Shown here piece after piece: positions 1-10,100 of a stretch of DNA of 64,000 nt. The first letter of the stretch is position 1; each line of letters starts with the position of its first letter. The position numbers were made by a program, and so were the translations under genes. Origin of the DNA: Drosophila pseudoobscura (Eukaryota; Arthropoda; Insecta; Diptera; Drosophilidae); the NCBI RefSeq assembly GCF_009870125.1, contig NC_046681.1, positions 23,511,001 through 23,575,000 on the forward strand. Reading direction: 5' to 3'. Below the pieces are notes generated by a model. That model had not been told where the DNA came from. It saw only the letters and a program-made list of their open reading frames with translations, and searched no databases.

Positions 1-82
1 GCCTAAAGGCGGGAATCTTTAACGACCAGGCATTGTCCACTGGATCCGTATTCTGCTTTATTTCTTCCTCGCTGTCACTCAT
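1..82 (-). CDS. 5' end of an edge-truncated gene, possibly KRR1/dribble-like
   Basis: An ATG at 80-82 on the minus strand opens a frame that reads about 27 codons to the window edge without a stop. The residues begin MSDSEEE and continue through NAWSLKIPAFR. An acidic start followed by an NAW-x-IPAF motif resembles the N-terminus of KRR1/dribble, the KH-domain protein of the small-subunit processome. The visible piece is too short to prove this: the KH domain lies outside the window. The gene is divergent from HSBP1, with about 620 bp between the two start codons, and a Motif 1 box at 166-176 lies in the minus-strand orientation upstream of it. Confidence 0.5.
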   Translation of the reverse strand, partial: MSDSEEEIKQNTDPVDNAWSLKIPAFR

Positions 83-703
83 TATTCCCTATTTAATCTG
101 TTTATTATACTCAAAGCACGCTTGTTTTGCTCCAGGTTTTGGTGTGACCCGTTTAGAATGTAGAACAGTGTGACCGCGGATTTATCGGTAAAATATCGGT
201 AAAATAATTCCGACCCTCAGAAATATACCAAAATATACCGATATACCGTAAATATTCCGTTGGTTCAATTTTGCACTAAAAAATACCGTAATGTATTAAA
301 AATACCGTATACGGTTACCCTGATTTCCATTCGTGTACAAGCGACATTAACCCATTGGCGACCGGTACTAAAATACACTCCACGAAAATTATGAATCTTG
401 AAGAATTTTAGCGCAGTTAAGGTGATGGTCTTTTTTAAGCAAATATAATGGATATTGACCTTCAAGAATAATAATTATTATCAGTATTATTATTACAATC
501 CGCGGTTTAACTCAAGTTGTTATTTTGCTTAAATGAAGGGGGCTTAAGTGGGTTAAGTTCGTTTTTGTCATTGATAAAGAAAAAAATAAATTTGCAAGTT
601 AAGCAGGCGCCACCGCTACCAGCAGCAGCAGCAGCAGCACCCCCGCGATAAGGTTTTTCTACTTTTATACAACACACAAGACAACAGCCAGCAGAGTGCC
701 AAG
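83..703. promoter_or_regulatory. Divergent promoter region between the left-edge gene and HSBP1
   Basis: This gap separates two divergent start codons. It holds GGTGTGACCC (141-150) and CAGTGTGACCG (166-176). The second fits the Drosophila core-promoter Motif 1 (M1BP site) read on the minus strand. From about 180 to 320 there are many copies of TACCG/CGGTA in AT-rich spacers. A CAG repeat lies at about 620-640, inside the likely HSBP1 5' UTR. No other coding sequence is evident. Confidence 0.5.
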
Positions 704-1055
704 ATGACCGAACTGCGCAACGAAATGGACAGCGACCTGGACCAGAACTACTCGCTCAACAGCAATGCTGCGATGGACCCCAAGAATATGCAGGAGCTGA
801 CCATATACGTGAGTAATCGTAGCCCAATCACGTAGCGTTGACAATAGAATGGCAGAACAGCACCCAGTAAATGCTCGCTTCCCCTTTTATCAGGTACAAA
901 ATCTGTTGCAGAACGTGCAGGACAAGTTCCAGACCATGTCTGATCAGATAATCACACGTATCGATGACATGGGCAACCGCATCGATGATCTGGAGAAGAG
1001 CATCGCGGACCTGATGAACCAGGCTGGGATCGAGGGCCAGATACCGGAGAAATGA
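704..1055 (+). CDS. HSBP1: Heat shock factor-binding protein 1
   Basis: Two exons, 704-808 and 894-1055, are joined by an 85-bp GT-AG intron (GTGAGT donor, TTTATCAG acceptor) in phase 0, giving 88 aa. The second exon carries the HSBP1 family signature: a continuous heptad-repeat coiled coil from [17 protein letters not shown] through [16 protein letters not shown]. In other animals this small nuclear protein forms coiled-coil oligomers and binds the trimerisation domain of heat-shock factor 1, dampening the heat-shock response. Only about 30 N-terminal residues precede the coiled coil, and these are acidic and variable. The first ATG (704) follows a 5' UTR with CAG repeats. The gene is divergent from the left-edge gene and convergent with Fam92, whose last coding exon ends 374 bp downstream. 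Family assignment is secure. Confidence 0.95.
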
Positions 1056-1428
1056 GACGACCAAAGCTAGGCGTGGCCACGGCCACCCGCCCCTTCACCA
1101 GCCACGCCCTAATCAAATACATCGAACACCATTGTCGCCACAAACCAAGCACTCAAATCAAATTTACAATTCCAGACTCTCACATTCATTTAATCCCCCA
1201 CTGCACCCATCCCATCCACACACACAATTGCTCTCAAAGATTTGCTCATTCAAATTTATTGCATAGTTTTAAGTTCGCTCCACCAGGAAGATCATAATTT
1301 AAGTAAAGTAATTGTAGACTTTGCGAGCAACGGGCATGTTTCAGAGCTATTGCCATTTAGTTTCTATTTTAAATTATACATTATTAAAATTCACGAATTG
1401 TAATCCCCCTCCCGATCGATCGGGCTTC

Positions 1429-3144
1429 TCAAACGGGGGGCTGTGTGGTGGAGGAGGACTTCGATTTAACAACGGTTACCAGGCGACCGGCGGCGCTTCT
1501 TCCGGTCGAGCCGCGTCCTGGTCGCCGTCTCTTCACCTGCTTGAAAGATAGGGGGAGGTGGGAGAGGCATTTCCACTTGATTAGTTTGGTGCATATATTT
1601 ATTCTATTTGTTTATTTGGAGTAAATAATGCAGAGATAATGGGCCATGTGGCCATGACTAGCGTATGCAAATGACTTCTTCTAGATCTAGTGATAGGGTA
1701 GGTGCTAGTGCTGTGGCACTTGGAATTGCTTCTGCAGTCTTACATGCGTCGAAGCCACCGCCTTGAAGGGATGTTTAGCAATCGTGCGGATGGGTTTCAG
1801 TGGAGCCGCCAAATTAGCTGGATTTGCTGCCTCTTTGCTGATGGTTCTTGCCTTCACACCGAACACATTATCTCGTAGAGTGGGCGTGGTGGCTACGGCT
1901 GGCTCACGCTCATCATCCGAGGCCGTGCCGGACTCTTCATCTTCATCGTCGTCATCCCCACTTTGTTCAGTCCCCTAGAGCATTGGGTGAGAGTATTTTC
2001 GTTTAAAAATTAACACAAAAATCACAATAAAGACTGCACCACCTCCTCATTGTCGTCGTCGGCCTCCTGGTCTTCGTGTCCATCAGTCTCTGCCTCTTCT
2101 TGCTCCAGCTCTAGCTTGTTGCCATGGGGTATGCCCGCTCCAGCCAAATTCTTACTGCTTCTGGATAGCTTCTGATGCCGCTTCAGTGGACTAACCAACT
2201 GCTCGTGATCCAGGCTGTCCATTGACTGCGAGCGCAGACCCTTCTTCAATGTCCCCTTGCGCTGGGCAGGCTCCTCTTTGGTTTTCATTAGCTTCTGGAA
2301 TTCGAGAAAGTCGTCGCGCTCATCAATGCTGCTAATGTCATAGTAGCTGGCGCTGAGCACTTCCAGGGCCTTGGTGTGCTGCTTCATGGAGATGAGAATG
2401 AAGTCGTTGAGTATCTGCTTGAGTTCCCGTAGCTTGCGCTGCTCAAAGTTGCCGATTATCTCGTCAATCTCTTTGTTCGTACGCGCCACTTCCATCTTGG
2501 CCTTGAAAAGCTCTGAGTCGGCAGCACTCTGTTGGGATCAATGCAATGATGGGGCTGTTTACAAAGGGTAGATCTACTCACATTATTGGCCGCAAACTTT
2601 GACTTGATCTCCAGCATCTGGCGTTGGCGCAAAACCTCTTTGTCGCGGGCAATGACCGCCAGTCGGAGATTGTCGCGCGTGGACTTGCAGAGCTGCTCAA
2701 ATGAAGTCATCTCATTGACAATCTGCGTGTAGGATGGAGAAATGTTTAGGGTTGGAAATATGCTCCTCAGCATGGATTACTTTATGCTCCAGACGATGTA
2801 CATTAATGTCCATGTAGTCGCCCATTATTGTGACTGCATTTGTGAAGCTCTTTAGACCAGTCGAGAGGCTTTCGTTGATTTCCTCTTCATCTGCATAGCC
2901 CTTGACTCCCTTTGCCAGCTCATCGAACGAGTCTCGGTATCTGGCATTAAAAGGAGATCTTGTAAACATGCCCAGCCAATTCTTGTTTTACTTATTTCGC
3001 TTACTTGGCCATTTTCCTTGTTACCAAAGCGAATGCCGAACACATTTCCATTAAGTGGCGTTCGGTCAGCGTTATACGCTCATTTATAATCTTAATGCGG
3101 TCGTCTTTGGTGTTTAGAAACGACAATTTGCCACGGCGAAACAT
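1429..3144 (-). CDS. Fam92: Fam92/CIBAR, BAR-domain ciliary protein
   Basis: Minus-strand exons are 3144-3005, 2940-2781, 2722-2582, 2528-2043, 1974-1744 and 1536-1429. Every junction is in phase and the sum is 421 aa plus stop. The first four exons encode a FAM92/CIBAR BAR-like helical domain (about residues 1-220). Family motifs include LEHK-IVNEM across the exon 2/3 join and [20 protein letters not shown] in exon 4. Known family role: membrane-binding partner of Chibby and Dzip1 at the ciliary transition zone or basal body. The last two exons encode an acidic stretch (DDDDEDEES), a conserved-looking [19 protein letters not shown] segment and a basic tail ending QPPV. The final acceptor, CAG at 1537-1539, has an excellent pyrimidine tract. 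Retaining introns 4 or 5 gives earlier stops at 2022 (315 aa) or 1705 (398 aa), so three C-termini are possible. A Motif 1 box lies 117 bp upstream. Confidence 0.9.
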
Positions 3145-3260
3145 CCTGATATCGTTTTGAGATTAAATCTTCTTTATTAAGTGTTATTTTGTTATTTATT
3201 TTTTTTGACAGAAAAATCAAAACAAAACCGTCGTCAAGCAACGCAGGGCTGGACAATTGT

Positions 3261-3271
3261 TAGTGTGACCA
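3261..3271 (-). promoter_or_regulatory. Motif 1 (M1BP) core-promoter element of Fam92
   Basis: The plus strand reads TAGTGTGACCA; on the minus strand this is TGGTCACACTA, an exact fit to the Drosophila Motif 1 consensus. It lies 117 bp upstream of the Fam92 ATG and in the same orientation, so transcription probably starts nearby. Motif 1 promoters drive broadly expressed, TATA-less genes. Confidence 0.6.
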
Positions 3272-4852
3272 TCTAATAGTTTCCACAATTTGGTCAGCAG
3301 GGGGCGTCAAATCTCACAGTTCACCGTTTCGTCGGCAGGAGTCTCCTTTGCGATTTCGTGTGTGTTTTGTTATCCAATTTTTAAATTTGGAAACCGTTTT
3401 TGTTTAAATATTTTGTAAAAAACAATGCAATAAAACTATACCAATCTTATATAAAATTGATTAATTCATGGGAGAATGGAGAATTATGGAGTAATGGGGA
3501 AAAAATTTGATAAAATTATAAAGGAATGGGGAAAAAACCACAAAAATGTAGCTTATTACCGACGATAGCCATATTTATATTTTAAGCAAAGAAAAGATAG
3601 CCTACAGCTGTAATCAAATAAAATCGTCTGTTTTGCAAGAAATTTTTAAATCTATAAATATTTTATTGTATTTGGAGAGTAAAATCTTGCTTTTCTCTCG
3701 TAGTCTGCTCTCATTTCCCGCACATCAGTTTCAAGGTCAAGAGCATCATATCGTACTTATCATAAATTGTGGGCGGTTGGTCGGCGGACAGCGTCAGGCC
3801 CTGACATGTTGCTATATTTAAATAAAAGAGAATTTAAACCATGACAAATTGAGTGAAGAGGTTCCACCTGAAAAGCCAGAGAGTTATTAGTTTTTCCAAT
3901 TTTTACCAAAAACACAACTTACTCAATTTCTTGTCATTCAAAAGCCTTGACAACAATTTGTCAATGTTGGCAGACCAAAAATCTTGTTTTGGGGATTTTT
4001 TGTCCAGCCAGAAATCACAAACCACAAAAATGTCGTTTTAACAATTTGTACAAAAATGGTAATTAATTTTAAATGCTTTTTCTCACTTAATGGCAAGATG
4101 CATCGAACCAGTTGATACGAAACAAAAAACATCAACCGAAAGTGCAGTTAAAAGAGAATCCGGTTCGCGGTCTGCGACAAGAATTACAAGTTCTAGAAGG
4201 TAGAGGAGGAGGAGCAACAGCTGTACCGAACAAGATCCCAATCTGGAAAAGATCTATAAAAAGAGATCGGGGCAAGGTGGAGGTGGAGGTGGAGGTGGAG
4301 GTGGGAGACCACTGCCTTGGAGCGGATCTGAAGTGTTCATTGTCACTCCAGGAACGTAGCTTGGCGCGCGTTCCTTGTCGTAGTCTTGGTCGGCGCGCTG
4401 CTTTGAATTTGTGATTTTGCTTGTTTGGTCAAGGGATGACCCACAGTCCATGTCCCTCTCCGACGACATTCACTTTTGCTGCCACTGCCACTGGCACTGC
4501 CACTGACGTGTCAATGCATTCAACGCATTTTTATTCATATTCTGTTATTCCAAATACCCTAAGCGGAATGGGGTATACGGGGTATAGTGGAGAGCAATGT
4601 TTAAGTTTTCTTATAGGATGGAAATCTTGTATAACGCCTTTCAACTCTCACTTTCAGAGCACAATTCGTAATACAGCGTTCTTCCCTGCATTTTTAGGAG
4701 TTTAATTTGTATGTCTGCCTTAGCTGCCCATCCATATTCAGGCATTCCGCAGTCGATCATATTTGTTGGCCATTCTTTGAGAAGACTTCTCTGATCTCGC
4801 ACTGCCTGCCTTTCTCATCGCTCTCTTTATGTGCGGACTGCGTGTGCGTTGG
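3272..4852. other. Intergenic DNA between Fam92 and the 4.85 kb promoter
   Basis: AT-rich sequence with no recognisable gene. It contains a run of GGAGGT hexamers at about 4277-4302, which generates spurious low-complexity ORFs on both strands, and a GCCACT repeat near 4478-4505. I see no other structure. Confidence 0.5.
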
Positions 4853-4890
4853 TATAAATGAAGCCAAATCCGTACGCATTCGTTTAGTCC
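4853..4890 (+). promoter_or_regulatory. TATA box plus Initiator
   Basis: TATAAA occurs at 4853-4858 (context GGTATAAATG). An Initiator-like TTAGTC follows with its A at about 4886, 33 bp downstream, which is normal TATA-to-start spacing in flies. The promoter would drive the short exon at 4886-5046. Confidence 0.45.
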
Positions 4891-4994
4891 GAAATCAACT
4901 CTCACAAGAGCCGGCGCACGGCGAAGATCGCGAGTGTTCCCCCCAAAAACGAGTCCCACTTTGAGTTCTGCCAGCAACCTACAGAAATAACTGT

Positions 4995-5046
4995 ATGACG
5001 ACCGAAGCAACAGCAACAACAAAAGTTTATGCAAATTTTCGAGTCG
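4995..5046 (+). CDS. Candidate short coding first exon (possible alternative start of the icarapin-like gene)
   Basis: An ATG at 4995 opens 17 codons (MTTEATATTKVYANFRV plus one base) that run into a strong donor, GTATGT, at 5047. It lies about 110 bp downstream of a TATA/Initiator promoter. The exon ends in phase 1 with a G, exactly as the icarapin-like signal-peptide exon (7168-7231) does, so it could splice to 20044 in frame and yield a form without a signal peptide. The target exon is not proven; it could instead be a non-coding leader or belong to an unrecognised gene. Confidence 0.3.
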
Positions 5047-5052
5047 GTATGT

Positions 5053-6800
5053 GGATACAAGAGATTGTTTGTGTCTGTGTGATTTCCGTTTCAGCGCCGA
5101 AAAAAATTGTTTATAAACAATCTATTAGAAAATTTGCTAGAAATTATTTGCGAAATTGAATTTAACTGTGCGAAAACTTGTATTGTGCCCCCTAACACGT
5201 GTGCCATAAAGTTTATATTGCGATAAAAAAGTGTTTACAATAAAAAAAACGACAAAGTCCAAACAAAAAATTTAATGGTTGTCAAATCTTTGTACAGATC
5301 TTAAATAAAGAATATGAGAAAAAAAGATACCTATAAACAAAATAAAACTGAAGAAAATTCAAAAATTGCTTAATATACCAAATATAATATGAATTTCTAT
5401 ATATCTTGAACAGTTTTTATTCTTGTGTTTAAAAAGTAAATGAAATTATTTACGAGTACTGTAAAATGAATATTGCACAAAATATAATGTCCAATAAAAT
5501 ATTTACGATACAGAAAAAAATTGAGAAAAAAAGACAGTCTAATTATTCTAATATTGTCTAATAAAATATTAAAAATTCGAATAAATTCAATATTCAAAAT
5601 AAATAAGAATAATCAGAATTTTAACAGTTCAAAGAGTTCACAAAAGATCATCCGATATTGGAACTCCTCTAACAATTTCCGAAGAAAAGGCTGACCTTTG
5701 TCATTAACGCCAGCGCAGTAGTCGTGACTGGATTGAATCAGCTTCAACTGAAGGCGTGACTGTTTTTATTATGGAATTAACAAGAAGAGCTTTATCAAAA
5801 GCATTTAATTACAGAGAAGAGACCTCTGTTTAGCTTCAAGCTCTGTTCTCAGTTGGTAATATATTGTAATAGGTTTGGAAACCAGGAACCAGGATTTTTA
5901 CTAAGAAAATATCGTTGCCGGGGATTCTTAGTAAATCACCATTTGTATGGAAAGATTTAATAAGTATTTATGTATTTCACCAATTGAAATTTGTATTACA
6001 CCATTATGTGAGTGTCATACAAGCTTTGACACTCTATGGGTGAATAAGCAAATAAGTTACACAATCGTTAACCTTGAACTCTATACGAAGCTCGGCCAGC
6101 AGGTGATTTAGCCATTCAACAAATCGAAATAATTTCCAGCCAGTGCGGCGATTGAAGTCAAGTCAAAATACGAATGAGAATAGAAAACATATTGTACGAG
6201 TAGCATGAATGACAGGGACAGGGACATGGGCACAGACTGGGACAGACAGAGGCAGAATGAGCGTGCAGTTAACGAAGCATAGACAAAAACTGATTAGCCG
6301 CAACAACAACAAAAAATTACTCATACGTCGCATGCAGGCACAGTGCTGGACCAAAATATTGCACACCGCAAAAAATAGAGAAGTCCCCATTTTCGTTCCC
6401 ACAGCACTTGCTGACCATTCGAATGCATGTAAAGCCGGTATGACAGTCACTTAATAGGAGGAGGTTTTTCAAGTTAGAAATTATGCAAATGAATTTTAAA
6501 AGGTTAAAAAAACTTTGGAAATTTTATATATGTATATGAATATATCTTTCATGAGAAATTTCTTATTCAATAAAAGCTTATATTACAACCCCAAACGTTG
6601 AGTGTAAAGAGTAGCTTTTAGAAAATAAATTTTCAACTGAGGAGTATATGATTAATATATCAATATACAAGCGATTGTCAGCTTCTATTCACATAATACT
6701 TCCATATAAGTATGTATATTTAAAAGAAATATTCCTGCCAGCGAGTAGAAGAATAAGTAAGTGTCATGCAGTCAGGAACGTACCGTTTAATTTAGTCGAA
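5053..6800. other. AT-rich non-coding stretch upstream of the icarapin-like gene
   Basis: No ORF here shows coding character or family similarity. Roughly 5050-5660 is extremely AT-rich; the rest is mixed. It would be intronic if the 4886-5046 exon belongs to the icarapin-like gene, and intergenic otherwise. Confidence 0.4.
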
Positions 6801-6807
6801 GGGAGAG

Positions 6808-6920
6808 CCATATTCATTGAGAGGGAGAGTGTGAGAGCAAGCGAGCGGTCAGCGTCAACGTCAGCGTCAGGCTAGCCACTCACTCAATCGCTCTCCCTCA
6901 CGCCCTCTCATTCGGTTTCG
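6808..6920 (+). promoter_or_regulatory. GAGA-rich candidate promoter of the icarapin-like gene
   Basis: A block of GAGAG/CTCTC motifs and GTCAGC repeats leads into CTCATTCGG (Initiator-like TCATTC at about 6908-6913). The next ~250 bp is A-rich, C/G-studded sequence typical of fly 5' UTRs and ends at the ATG at 7168. GAGA-factor sites are common at paused, developmentally regulated fly promoters. The exact start site is inferred. Confidence 0.4.
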
Positions 6921-7167
6921 TTTGCCGTTTATTTGCCGTTTCCTCAAATCATTTAAGCGCATTTGAGAATTGTTTGCCTTTCCATACAGAACCGAAACCG
7001 AACCGAACAGAACAGAGCCGCCTAGTTAACCGGCGAAACGCAGAAAATATACAACAGACATCTGAACAAAAACTGTGCCCTAAATAAATATAAACATATA
7101 CCAAGTTCTGAAACAATACAAACTAAAAAAAGGCTTTAAAAGCGTGTGAAAAATTGAAATAAGAAAT

Positions 7168-10100
7168 ATGAAGCTGCTGCTCAGTGCTCTATTGATCGCT
7201 CTGGCCCTAAGCGGAGTCTTGACATTGCCAGGTGAGTTATAACCCCATAAATCAATCGGCGCAAATCAGGTTTTAGTGTACAAACACACACACATCGCAA
7301 ATCATCATTAAAATTTATATACTTATTAAGAAAACAGGGAGAAGGCAACCTTTTGAACTCATTAATAATTCAAATTGATAAGGAGTGAGGGGGAAAACCA
7401 AGAAGTTATATATTTCTTTAAATTAATATTCTCTTGCAATCTGGAACTGTCTAGAACAATCTGAAATGAAACAATACTTTCCACTGATTAAGAAATTAAT
7501 TAAGAAATTGCACAGATTGCTTTTTCTTATCTGAGAGATCAGTGGAGCTAGGGCTATGTGTTTCTCATAGAACACTTAGCCCTAAGGACAATCCTAGTCT
7601 AATTTTTCGTATTATTGGTACAGGGAACAACCTCTTCTTTTTATCAGAGAATCGAAGACACTTTTTTACCCTAAAATTCAAACTGTGCTTTAAGGTACCA
7701 GTTAAGTAACAGCTTTAACTCGTTGAAACATTCCTGTTTCCTGGATAATGATGCCAGCGTCTTGATAACAAAACGAGACACTTGACAATCAGCCAAATGC
7801 ATCTTACAGATACAGATACAGATACAGATACAGAAGTAACAACAACGGGCAAAATATCAGAGACTCTCAGAATCAGAATCACGGAGTGGAGTCCGGGGAT
7901 GGATCCAGGGAGTTGCGTCCTTATTGTCATCATCAGCGTTTGCTGGCTGCTGCCTTTGGCTGCCACTTGAATGCATAAATTGCTGAAGAAGCTGTGCTGC
8001 CAGTGAATCGCAGATGATGAGGCCAGAGATGGGTTGGGTTTTGGCACAGCTGCCACAGCCACTTGAAGTTGTCAAATTTTGTGCTGCAGTCAAAATCATT
8101 TGCATGAAATATGAAATTTTCATGCAATAAGTCCCGATATTCAGAAAGGTTTGTTCCAGATACAAGCTTCAGCTGATTTGCTTTCAATTAGAGGTGTTTG
8201 TAGTTGAAGAGCTGCCTTATTTAATGGGTTTTTGCTTGATGATAAATCTCTCAATTACACATCTTTTACTTATTCTAAAAATAGTTATTTGAATTAATTT
8301 CTTAAGGCAATCTGCATTCCGGAAGAAGAGACCTGATTGAATGGAAAATATGGATACATCACAGAAATCTCAAAGAAATCTTGAAAGTCCTTTAACTATT
8401 ATAAATCTGAGATCTTTCGAGAAATGTCTTTACCATCTGAAGGTCTCACCCATCCCCCATCTCAGACCCACAGTTGAATGAACCCACGTACAATATTCTT
8501 CACTCAAGTTCCCCCACTTTCTGGCCACTGAAATTCTTGGGCATTTTTCTTTTCTTCTTGTCTTGTGGTTCTCTCAATTTTGTTTTTTACGAGTGCCAGT
8601 GTATGTGGACGATGTGGTGTCACTGTACCATGGCCAAAAGAATTGGGTTAATTATGGCCATAATTCGCTTTTAAGGCCTTTTCAGGGAATGTTCTCTGTT
8701 CTCTGTACAAATTGCAGTTGCATGCGGGCCATAAATCACATTTTTTCTGCATTTTATTACTGTTCACTCGAGTATGTGCAACTATGCGTGGTGTCGTCTG
8801 TAATAAAGCCCTAAATAGGTATAATTATATTATTGGTGAATTATTATATATATTTTATACGGTTGACATTTGCTGAATTGCTTGGCAATTTGTTTAATTC
8901 CGACAGATATTTATTTATGCAAATTGGAGTTAATTTTTTCGAAGCCCTATTCAAATGTTTTGTGTCGAATTGTTTGATGAGTCGCCAGCTAATTAGCATT
9001 GCGTAAGTCCGTTCCCATGGGTGGTTTAGTTAAAATATAATTTTAATATTGTTTGGGCCTAAATCAATAGAGTGGAAATAATTTATAGGGGCTTAGAGAA
9101 TTATGGAAATTATTTGCAGTAAAAAAAGGAAGCTGCAATTGAATAAAGGTTTAAATATGAAACATTTATATCAGAAGAATTGTCTATAGTTTGTTTTTAG
9201 AACCAAAAGCCAGTGAAATGAACAAGTTGTTCAAATACAAAACATAGACTCAGACACTTCCTGTAAAACTAAATAAAATGTTGAGCTTCGAATTAAGTTG
9301 ATTTAAGCCGAACATTTTTGTTGCCTTTGATTTTTGGACTCTCTTGCGGTCACTTCGGGGCGGGGCTAGGCGTTGGGACCAATCAACAAAAATTAAACAA
9401 TTCCAAATTGAATAAACAACAGCAGGCAAAGCCGAGCAGAGCAGCCTATTCAAATTAAATAAAACTGTTTTCTGCATTTTGAACTTTAAGCTTTAATTGT
9501 TTGATTATATCGAGCAGCAGTCTCGCCTCGTCTCCGCCTTGTCCTTGTCACCTGACTGGGTTTTACACAAAAACAAAAACAAATGTATACATTTCCAGAA
9601 AATTAAGTAAATATCAGCATGCCACAACAAAAACAAACTAAATTAGAATGAATAATTCAATTGTATGGTTAGCAAAATGTAAAAAAAATTAAGTAAATAT
9701 CTGCTAGTAAGGTGCGTTTGAAAACTGTAAGAATGGAGTATACCATACCAGGCCAGTCTCTTATTTGAACTTTTGGCTGTTTTATGGTTTTGAAACGCAC
9801 TGTTTTTTACATTTTACATGACAGCCGTAGTTGTTTTCTCGCTTGTTGCTGCTGTCGTTTCTGTCGTTGTTGTTGCAACTGTTTTGCTAGCAGCCCAATG
9901 ATTAATCACTTGCCATGAAATTCTACACAAATCTACACAAAAAGTTCAAACGCTGTAACGCTGTAACGCTGTAACGTGACTGTGAGTGGAACAGGAGAAA
10001 AAAACAGCTGTAATGGAGGGTGGCATACCTGTGACAGTTTTTAAGTACTGTAGCCGTATACCGTATACCAAAATTGCATAAAGTAGGGGAATATTTTTCT

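Noticed and set aside
4254..4469. Pro-rich and Val/Glu-rich ORFs
   Set aside because: They are translations of a GGAGGT hexamer repeat on the two strands.
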